NCBI GenBank assembly: GCA_013203195.1
Contig: JABMQM010000007.1
Coordinates: 1 to 11,623 of the forward strand
Origin: Desulfobacteraceae bacterium
GTDB taxonomy: Bacteria > Desulfobacterota > Desulfobacteria > Desulfobacterales > UBA11574
Direction: 5' to 3'
Length of the DNA: 11,623 nt
Made by a program: the position numbers and the translations under genes. Positions 6,768-11,623 of the stretch are shown here, one piece after another. Position 1 is the stretch's first letter; every line of letters starts with the position of its first letter. The notes under the pieces are model-generated. The model made no database searches and was not told the DNA's origin. It saw nothing but the letters and a program-made list of their open reading frames with translations.

Positions 6768-8993
6768 TTATGCTTTACTAAGCTTTGCCATTATCCCCCA
6801 GGCCGCATCGCAACCGGTCCCGGGATCCTCTACCGGACCGATGAGTTCATTGAAATTTACACCTTTTTCTGCCAGATATTTATCATAGGCTGTATGGCCC
6901 AACCCTCTCGGCAGAGCGACAACGCCGGGCCTGATGCCGTCAAACCAATGTACTTTGACCTTGGCCTGGCCTCTGGGCGTGCTTAGAATTGCATGCTGGC
7001 CCTCGCGCAGACGTAATGCTCTGGCGGTTTCCGGATTAAGTTCAACAAAAACATCTTTGCCTTTGAGGACGGTATCTTCAACCGTCTTGACGGCAAACGG
7101 CGGCGTACCGATATACCCGCCGGCAAGTCTGAAGGAATCATAGGGCACGAGTACCAGAGGGTACAGCTTTTCGTCGCCCTCGATCTTTATCGGAGAAAAT
7201 TGCGGCATCCGGCCGGTCTCTTTATTGGCAAACTCAAATTTTCCGGAAGGTGTATCAAACGTCATTTGCCCGGCGAAAGCCCTGTCATTATCGTCCAGTC
7301 GGAAACCTTTGGTCATTAAAGTCTCCCACTTATTGCCTAAAGTCTCTTTAAGGCAGGTTTGATAACCTTCCCAGGGGAAAGCGCCGGCAATGCTGCCCCC
7401 CAGTGCTTTGGCAATGCGTATAACCACATCACCAACATGTTGGGTGTTAAACTGAGGTTCTACCGCCGGTCTGGCAAGGCTGGTAACAGGTTGCTGCAAT
7501 CCAAACGGCGTCGGTACATCTTCAAAGCGCTCAAGGTAAGTATGATTCGGAAGGATAAGGTCGGCGTTTTGAGCGGTTTCATCCATGTAAGAAGAAAAAC
7601 TTACCACAAACGGAATGCCGGCCATGGCCTTTTTGACAGCCGTGCTGCCCGGCATGGTATACAAAGGATTGGCACCTGTAACCAAAAGCGCCTGGAGGGA
7701 AGATTCTTCTTTCGAACTGATGGCTGCGGGCAATCTATTTAAGAGAGAGCGAGTATCAGGATGATTTTTGCTGCCGGCGCCATCCAGGCGTTCATGCTGC
7801 ATACCGGCGGCAGCGACGGCATCCATTTGAACTTCCGGCCAATTGATATAGTCAATTTCGGAAACAGCCCGGACCCCGCCCTTTTTGTTGATATTACCGA
7901 CCAGGGCGTTTAAGGCATGCACGGCCATAAATTCATCAAGGCTGCCGGAAACAGATCCCCGACCGCGTCCGCAAATTGCCAGAGGCTTTGAAGCTGCGGC
8001 AAAGTCCCGTGCCAGCGTGACGATATCTTTCTGGTCGATTGCAGTTATCGCGGCGACATTATCAGGGCTGTATTTATCAAGCACCAGCCGCTGTAAGTCC
8101 TCAAACCCGACAGAATAATTGTCTATAAAATCAGAGCTGTATAATGCCTCCTTAATAATTACATGGGCGAGTCCCAGCGCCAGAACCCCTTCGGTCCCCG
8201 GTTTTACGGGAATCCATCGATCTGATTTGGCGGCGGTACGGGAAAGGCGCGGCTCAATCTGAACAACCTTGCCGTGGTTGCTGCGCCAACCGGAAAAGGC
8301 CTTGAACATTCTAACCGGTGACCCCCAGCCGTCGATGATCCCGCTGCCGAAGCTAAGAATAAAGTCGGCATTTTCAAAATCGAATCCGGGAAGTGCCCTG
8401 GTTCCGTGCATCCTTTGCAGGGTAAGTTCATAAGAATCCCGCATCGATGGTGTCCGCATTACATTGTTCGAACCGTATGCGGTCATAAATCTGGCAAAAA
8501 GCTGCGGCACTGTTCCGCGGTCCGAACCTGTTATCAATCCAACCGAGTGGGATTTTCCTTCTGCTCTCAAATCACCAAGTTGCTTGACTACCTCTGACAC
8601 TGCTGCTTCCCAGGAAATTTTCTCCCAGCGTCCGGAACCCCTTGCTCCCACTCTTTTTAAGGGAGTCTGCACTCTGGTAGGACCGTAAAGCAACTGCAAA
8701 CCTGATACACCGAGAAGGCAGATACCGCCGTCATTTACGGGGTGGCCTTTCATCCCCTCTATCTTAATGGCACGGTCATTTATTTTGCAAACCGTAATAC
8801 CACAGTGTCCGGGACAGAGCGTGCAGGTCGAATTTACATGGCTGATTTCTCCATCTTCCGGCACCGGCGTCCAGGGCCACATCTGGGTCCATATTGCACT
8901 GTCATCCGTCAACTTCAATGGCATTGGCGAGAGGGCTGTCCCTGCTGCACCGCCTATTAGAAACGACAAGAAACTTCTTCTGCCAATTTTCAT
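6768..8993 (-). CDS. qrcB: Qrc complex molybdopterin-oxidoreductase-like subunit (QrcB)
   Basis: Large periplasmic subunit of Qrc, 741 residues, of the molybdopterin oxidoreductase superfamily. The N-terminus KIGRRSFLSFLIGGAAGTAL is a Tat signal (RRSFL twin arginine). An N-terminal [4Fe-4S] site follows: C57xxC60xxxC64 and C92 after 27 residues. The body shows the usual superfamily elements, such as FILSFGSG, a P-rich stretch at WIPVKPGTEG, GRGRGSVSG and VTGANPLYTMPGS. At the position where catalytic relatives have Cys, Sec or Ser-type Mo ligands the sequence reads RTPSMRDSYE (180-189), with no Cys or Sec. This fits the report that QrcB lacks molybdenum and serves structurally or in electron transfer. 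The Shine-Dalgarno is AAGGGG about 9 bases before the ATG. It follows qrcA by 36 bases, with a hairpin between. Confidence 0.93.
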   Translation of the reverse strand: MKIGRRSFLSFLIGGAAGTALSPMPLKLTDDSAIWTQMWPWTPVPEDGEISHVNSTCTLCPGHCGITVCKINDRAIKIEGMKGHPVNDGGICLLGVSGLQLLYGPTRVQTPLKRVGARGSGRWEKISWEAAVSEVVKQLGDLRAEGKSHSVGLITGSDRGTVPQLFARFMTAYGSNNVMRTPSMRDSYELTLQRMHGTRALPGFDFENADFILSFGSGIIDGWGSPVRMFKAFSGWRSNHGKVVQIEPRLSRTAAKSDRWIPVKPGTEGVLALGLAHVIIKEALYSSDFIDNYSVGFEDLQRLVLDKYSPDNVAAITAIDQKDIVTLARDFAAASKPLAICGRGRGSVSGSLDEFMAVHALNALVGNINKKGGVRAVSEIDYINWPEVQMDAVAAAGMQHERLDGAGSKNHPDTRSLLNRLPAAISSKEESSLQALLVTGANPLYTMPGSTAVKKAMAGIPFVVSFSSYMDETAQNADLILPNHTYLERFEDVPTPFGLQQPVTSLARPAVEPQFNTQHVGDVVIRIAKALGGSIAGAFPWEGYQTCLKETLGNKWETLMTKGFRLDDNDRAFAGQMTFDTPSGKFEFANKETGRMPQFSPIKIEGDEKLYPLVLVPYDSFRLAGGYIGTPPFAVKTVEDTVLKGKDVFVELNPETARALRLREGQHAILSTPRGQAKVKVHWFDGIRPGVVALPRGLGHTAYDKYLAEKGVNFNELIGPVEDPGTGCDAAWGIMAKLSKA

Positions 8994-9011
8994 CGATTCT
9001 ACCCCTTATAA

Positions 9012-9026
9012 AATCGCTTCGCGATT
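9012..9026. repeat. 15-bp hairpin repeat, copy between qrcA and qrcB
   Basis: AATCGCTTCGCGATT has perfect 6-bp arms around a 3-base loop. On the coding strand it contains GCGAAGC, a known unusually stable mini-hairpin sequence in DNA. It occupies the 36-base gap between the qrcA stop and the qrcB ribosome binding site. An identical copy lies at 9919-9933 in the qrcA leader. Confidence 0.85.
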
Positions 9027-9029
9027 GTA

Positions 9030-9833
9030 TTATTTATGGCATACAAAACAAGCATCTCTTTGCGTCTGAACGCTGTCACCGATACCGGCGGGCGCTTCCA
9101 TGCCCGGAAAGGATACGGCTATAAAATTATCTAACAGCCTGTTTATGGGTGTTTTAACGTCTGTTCTTTGAACCGTGAACTCTTTTTGGTGGCATTCAGC
9201 ACAATCATCCATTTTCATCCGATCCCAGCTGTTCTTCTTGAAACCGGCAATGTTTTTTCCCCAGATGTCCCGGCTGTAACCGGTAATCCGATTCTCCTCA
9301 TAGACCCTGGAAGTTTCGGACTCGCCGATATGACCGTGGCAGGTGACGCAATCCATCTGAGCACCCTTGATGTGGGCGGCATGGGAAAAGAATACGCAGT
9401 CAGGCTGCTTTGAGTATATCAGCCACGGGACCTCTCTCTCTTTAACAACATACTCTTCGACAAATTTGATCTCGTTGGGGTCTTCTCCCTGAACCTCTTC
9501 ATGACAATCAACACACAGTTCCAGTTTGGGGACTCCGGAAAAGGTGCCGTCTGCCCGGAAAAAATGACAGCTTTCACATCCGTCACCAACTTCGGCAACA
9601 TGCAGCGCATGATTATAATCTATCGGTTGTTTTTTTTGCGAATAGAGCATCTCTGGTGCAATGACCCATCCCAGAATCAGACTAACCGCAAATCCTAATA
9701 TAAAGAACAGGGTAACGGGTCCACCGAACCCGTTACCCTGTTCTTTGTTTTTTATTTCCGAAGATGACGCTGCGGCATCATCGCCGGCAGCTTCTGGGGA
9801 TATCTGTTTAGCATTATCATCTGATGTACTCAT
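9030..9833 (-). CDS. qrcA: Qrc complex multiheme cytochrome c subunit (QrcA)
   Basis: Membrane-anchored periplasmic cytochrome that accepts electrons from type I cytochrome c3, which is reduced by periplasmic hydrogenases and formate dehydrogenases. The 267-residue protein has a hydrophilic, Ala/Ser-rich N-terminus, one uncleaved membrane anchor at about 39-59, then the heme domain. Five CXXCH sites are visible: CESCH 86-90, CVDCH 107-111, CVTCH 162-166, CAECH 211-215, CFVCH 262-266 at the extreme C-terminus. There are exactly ten His in all, enough for bis-His ligation of five hemes. Desulfovibrio vulgaris Qrc is reported to hold six hemes c, so one site may be missing or non-standard here; Cys146 in DCVFFSH is the only other Cys. 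GGAG stands 5 bases before the ATG. It is the first gene of the unit, with a probable leader of about 180 bases. ActA-type cytochromes are the nearest alternative. Confidence 0.92.
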   Translation of the reverse strand: MSTSDDNAKQISPEAAGDDAAASSSEIKNKEQGNGFGGPVTLFFILGFAVSLILGWVIAPEMLYSQKKQPIDYNHALHVAEVGDGCESCHFFRADGTFSGVPKLELCVDCHEEVQGEDPNEIKFVEEYVVKEREVPWLIYSKQPDCVFFSHAAHIKGAQMDCVTCHGHIGESETSRVYEENRITGYSRDIWGKNIAGFKKNSWDRMKMDDCAECHQKEFTVQRTDVKTPINRLLDNFIAVSFPGMEAPAGIGDSVQTQRDACFVCHK

Positions 9834-9918
9834 GAAAACTCCGTCAAGCTGTAATTGATGGTTTCATTTTGCGAAAACCTCGCGGATCCCACGTAATAAC
9901 ACACAAATCAAGTTATAC

Positions 9919-9933
9919 AATCGCTTCGCGATT
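9919..9933. repeat. 15-bp hairpin repeat, copy in the qrcA leader
   Basis: Exact copy of AATCGCTTCGCGATT found at 9012-9026. It begins 86 bases upstream of the qrcA start codon, inside the predicted untranslated leader. Confidence 0.85.
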
Positions 9934-9966
9934 CTATATAACTCCCGCTTAAAACGGGATCTAAAA

Positions 9967-9977
9967 AGGAAATTCCT
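9967..9977. promoter_or_regulatory. Candidate operator, copy 1 (downstream of the qrcA promoter)
   Basis: AGGAAATTCCT has perfect 5-bp arms around one central base and lies inside a 13-base string (AAGGAAATTCCTA) identical to that at 10046-10058. If the promoter call is right, it sits about 35-45 bases downstream of the start of transcription. No bound regulator can be named. Confidence 0.4.
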
Positions 9978-10018
9978 ATACTATCACATTGTTTCGGTAC
10001 GGAATAAATAACTTGCGT

Positions 10019-10047
10019 TTTGTATATACCGAGCTAATTTTTGTCAA
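10019..10047 (-). promoter_or_regulatory. Sigma70-like promoter of qrcA
   Basis: On the minus strand there is a perfect -35 TTGACA (10047-10042), a 17-base spacer and TACAAA (10024-10019) as -10 (4 of 6 consensus bases). An alternative -10 TATACA lies 2 bases closer. Transcription would start near 10012, giving a leader of about 180 bases before qrcA. No better promoter is visible nearer the gene. Confidence 0.55.
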
Positions 10048-10057
10048 GGAAATTCCT
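10047..10057. promoter_or_regulatory. Candidate operator, copy 2 (touching the -35 of qrcA)
   Basis: Second AGGAAATTCCT near-palindrome, exactly 80 bp from the first. It overlaps the outer base of the TTGACA box, so a bound protein could contact or block RNA polymerase, or act with copy 1 across the promoter. Confidence 0.42.
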
Positions 10058-10252
10058 ACCTCCGCAGCCCCGTTGCAAAGAGTTTAGACATAGCGTTGAT
10101 CCCGACAGGCGAAATGTTCAAAAAGTCGCCGGCTTATCCATATGTAAAGAATCCCCCGCAGTGCGGAACAGGCATGGCCCATAGGACCAGGTTTTTCAGG
10201 GCAAAATAAAAACAGACCAAAACGCAGCAAATTGCATTTTAGTCTTGACTAT

Positions 10253-10305
10253 TGTGCATTATCTTGCACAGATGGTCATCTGGGGTCGGACCACGATAAC
10301 CGACC
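10253..10305. repeat. Cluster of three adjacent palindromes
   Basis: In order: TGTGCATTATCTTGCACA (10253-10270; 6-bp arms, 6-base gap), CAGATGGTCATCTG (10269-10282; 6-bp arms, 2-base gap), and GGTCGG…CCGACC (10284-10289 and 10300-10305, 10-base gap). The first has the layout of a dimeric helix-turn-helix operator (CRP/FNR-like geometry but a different sequence). The set could also be a REP-like structure. Confidence 0.5.
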
Positions 10306-10359
10306 ATAATAACAACAAAAGAGATCTAAAATAGACCCTATAATCGTCTTAAACGATAC

Positions 10360-10396
10360 TTTTTGACCCCATATCAGGCGCTGCATGTGTCAAAAA
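10360..10396 (-). terminator. Long inverted repeat across the rlmN stop codon
   Basis: TTTTTGAC (10360-10367) is the exact complement of GTCAAAAA (10389-10396). A small CAG/CTG pairing lies inside the 21-base loop. The structure overlaps the rlmN TGA (10392-10390). It lacks a clean T run on the minus strand, so it may protect the mRNA end rather than terminate. Confidence 0.3.
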
Positions 10397-11427
10397 CAGG
10401 CCTGACCCGCTTCTCCGCCCAGCTGTCCGCAGGCGGCCATGAGATCTTTTCCCTTTGTTGTCCGCTTCTGGATATTGACCCGTTTCTCTATCAAGAGGTC
10501 CCGGAAGGTTTCCGTCTCTTTTGCGGTGGGGGGGCGGTAGAGCGAATCCGTGCCCGGATTAAATGGAATAAGATTCACTTTTGCGGGCAGCAGAGCAAGG
10601 TATTGTGCCAGTTCCAAAACATGTTCCGGCCGGTCGTTGACCCCCGGAATCTGCACATAGGCAATCATGAATGTGTCTTTTTTTTTCAACGGATACCCGA
10701 GCAGTAATTTTCTGAGTTTGTCCATGGGAAAGGCCCTGTTGACCGGCATAAGCTCGGAGCGCAAACGATCATTGGAGGCGTTCAAAGAGACCGCCAGTTT
10801 GACATGCGGCATGCCGTCAGCGGCAAACTTTTTGAGGCCCGCTTCCAGCCCGGCGGTCGATACCGTAATACGTCGCCGGGCAATATCCAGACCCCGCTGG
10901 TCGCTGACAACATTGATCGATTGTATGACATTATCATAATTGTCAAACGGTTCACCCATTCCCATGAAAACAATGTTACGCACATCGGATCCGAAATTTT
11001 TGCGGGCGGCATACACCTGCCCCACAATTTCCTGGACGGTAAGGTTGCGCGAAAGCCCTTCTTTGGCGGTTTCGCAGAACCGGCACCCCATCCGGCACCC
11101 GGCCTGAGTGGATACGCAAACGGTTTTGTGCCGTACCATGGAAATGACAACCGATTCCACCGCTAGGCCGTCAGAAAACCGCGTTACGAACTTGACAACC
11201 CCTTCCTGCTCTTTTTTTCTGACCACCCGGCCGGTTTCCGTCTCGACCGCCCGGCAAAATAGAGAGGCAAACTCCCCGGAAGCGGCCATATCCTGCGAAG
11301 CGGCCATATCAGTATTCATCCGACCGTAAAGCTGGCGGAAAATGGCCGTGGCATGATATTCACCTTTTCCGTATTTGCGGGCGAGTTCTTCGACCAGGTT
11401 CTCGTATGTCAACTCAAATATCTTCAT
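10390..11427 (-). CDS. rlmN: Radical SAM RNA adenine C2-methyltransferase (RlmN family)
   Basis: Cytosolic radical S-adenosylmethionine enzyme that methylates C2 of adenine 2503 in 23S rRNA and, in E. coli, A37 in some tRNAs. The 345-residue protein has the small N-terminal helical domain (1-80), the cluster motif C111xxxC115xxC118 (GCRMGCRFCETA), GMGEPFDNYDNV (155-166), the SLNASNDRLRSELMPVN substrate region (214-230) and the C-terminal Cys333 (MAACGQL) that carries the transient methyl. Glu91 matches the catalytic Glu of E. coli RlmN. The FCET spelling departs from the commoner FCAT/FCST. Residues 41-50 contain a duplicated MAAS unit from an 18-bp tandem repeat (about 11276-11313). No convincing Shine-Dalgarno precedes the ATG. 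A Cfr-type relative is possible but less likely without mobile or resistance context. Confidence 0.92.
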   Translation of the reverse strand: MKIFELTYENLVEELARKYGKGEYHATAIFRQLYGRMNTDMAASQDMAASGEFASLFCRAVETETGRVVRKKEQEGVVKFVTRFSDGLAVESVVISMVRHKTVCVSTQAGCRMGCRFCETAKEGLSRNLTVQEIVGQVYAARKNFGSDVRNIVFMGMGEPFDNYDNVIQSINVVSDQRGLDIARRRITVSTAGLEAGLKKFAADGMPHVKLAVSLNASNDRLRSELMPVNRAFPMDKLRKLLLGYPLKKKDTFMIAYVQIPGVNDRPEHVLELAQYLALLPAKVNLIPFNPGTDSLYRPPTAKETETFRDLLIEKRVNIQKRTTKGKDLMAACGQLGGEAGQACF

Positions 11428-11442
11428 CGCTAATTTATCTGG

Positions 11443-11469
11443 CCATGGGGGACTCCATGGGGGACGTAG
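11443..11469. repeat. Tandem 12-bp repeat with GTAG next to the transposase end
   Basis: CCATGGGGGAC occurs at 11443-11453 and 11455-11465. Because CCATGG is self-complementary, the two copies also form a 6-bp stem around GGGACT. GTAG follows at 11466-11469. A GTAG tetranucleotide beside a hairpin is the layout recognised by REP-associated tyrosine transposases in E. coli, so this may be the end of such an element. It fills the 58-base gap between rlmN and the partial transposase. Confidence 0.5.
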
Positions 11470-11485
11470 GTAAAAAAGTAACTTT

Positions 11486-11623
11486 CTATTCGTTTGTCAG
11501 TCGATAGCCAAACTCTTTTACCAGTTTCTCACCCCGTCTGACGGAAATGCTCACAGCCGGTGGCGTCAATCCCAGTCTGACGGCAAGGTCTTTCATGGTT
11601 ATCCCGAGTTCTCTGGCCGCCCA
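11486..11623 (-). CDS. C-terminal part of a probable REP-associated (Y1/IS200-like) transposase
   Basis: The 45 visible residues run from WAARELGITMKDLAVRLGLT to the stop (TAG at 11488-11486); the gene begins beyond the right edge. They form a helix-turn-helix of the DnaA-C-terminal/sigma-like kind (LAVRLGLTPPAVSISVRRGE), followed by KLVKEFGYRL. This domain is typical of the tail of many REP-associated tyrosine transposases in Desulfobacterota. The catalytic HUH domain lies outside the window and cannot be checked, so a stand-alone DNA-binding protein is the alternative. The repeat with GTAG just after the stop supports the transposase reading. Confidence 0.6.
   Translation of the reverse strand, partial: WAARELGITMKDLAVRLGLTPPAVSISVRRGEKLVKEFGYRLTNE

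Larger units (their letters stand above)
9834..10389. other. 556-base gap between qrcA and rlmN: promoter, dyads and palindromes
   Basis: I see no coding signal here on either strand. Moving from qrcA toward rlmN it holds a hairpin repeat (9919-9933), a short GC stem TCCCG/CGGGA (9943-9959), two identical near-palindromes (9967-9977, 10047-10057), a sigma70-like promoter for qrcA (10019-10047), a small CCGCA/TGCGG palindrome (about 10156-10166), and a cluster of three palindromes (10253-10305). An inverted repeat at the end of rlmN follows. The stretch 10060-10240 has little recognisable content. Confidence 0.6.

Noticed and set aside
4531..9833. Polysulfide/thiosulfate reductase (Psr/Phs), Nrf or alternative complex III operon
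   Set aside because: The order multiheme cytochrome, Mo-less oxidoreductase, four-cluster ferredoxin, NrfD protein as four separate genes fits qrcABCD. Psr and Phs lack the multiheme QrcA-type subunit, and ActB is usually a fusion of the oxidoreductase and Fe-S parts.
9834..10389. tRNA, small RNA or hidden gene in the qrcA-rlmN gap
   Set aside because: No cloverleaf, no frame with a ribosome binding site and no terminator-bounded transcript could be recognised; only promoter-like and palindromic elements are supported.
10363..10707. Plus-strand open frame of 114 codons
   Set aside because: It lies antisense to the conserved C-terminal half of rlmN and shows no recognisable protein features or ribosome binding site.

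Overview
The window most likely comes from a Desulfobacterota (deltaproteobacterial) sulfate reducer. The basis is a complete qrcABCD operon, known from sulfate-reducing bacteria, where the Qrc complex moves electrons from periplasmic cytochrome c3 into the menaquinone pool. No 16S or other marker gene is present, so the genus cannot be named from this sequence.

Layout, left to right. At 94-2745 (+) lies a large HEAT-repeat protein with a lipoprotein-like signal peptide. It converges on murA (2772-4025, -), the first committed enzyme of peptidoglycan synthesis. Upstream of murA is a strong intrinsic terminator (4063-4104, - strand). It closes a unit that reads leftward: qrcA (9030-9833), qrcB (6768-8993), qrcC (5881-6663), qrcD (4531-5850), then a 52-residue single-span membrane protein (4126-4284) with an excellent ribosome binding site. 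Further right are rlmN (10390-11427, -) and the C-terminal 45 codons of what looks like a REP-associated (Y1/IS200-like) transposase cut by the window edge (11486-11623, -).

How the genes work together. QrcA (membrane-anchored multiheme cytochrome c) takes electrons from the periplasmic cytochrome c3 pool. QrcB (Tat-exported molybdopterin-oxidoreductase fold with an Fe-S cluster and no visible Mo ligand) and QrcC (four Fe-S clusters) carry them to QrcD (NrfD-type, about 10 membrane spans), where menaquinone is reduced. The small downstream protein is a candidate extra membrane subunit or assembly factor. MurA, RlmN and the HEAT protein have no obvious functional link to Qrc.

The most unusual part is the non-coding DNA of the qrc unit. 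Nearly every longer spacer holds short repeats or dyads: a 15-bp hairpin shared by the qrcA leader and the qrcA-qrcB gap, a heptamer array folding back on itself between qrcB and qrcC, and an octamer array in both orientations after qrcD. Two identical 13-bp dyads also lie 80 bp apart around a good sigma70-like promoter upstream of qrcA. A cluster of three adjacent palindromes sits between that promoter and rlmN. The system is a recognisable one (Qrc). The candidates for new biology are the small membrane gene, the regulatory dyads and the structured spacers.
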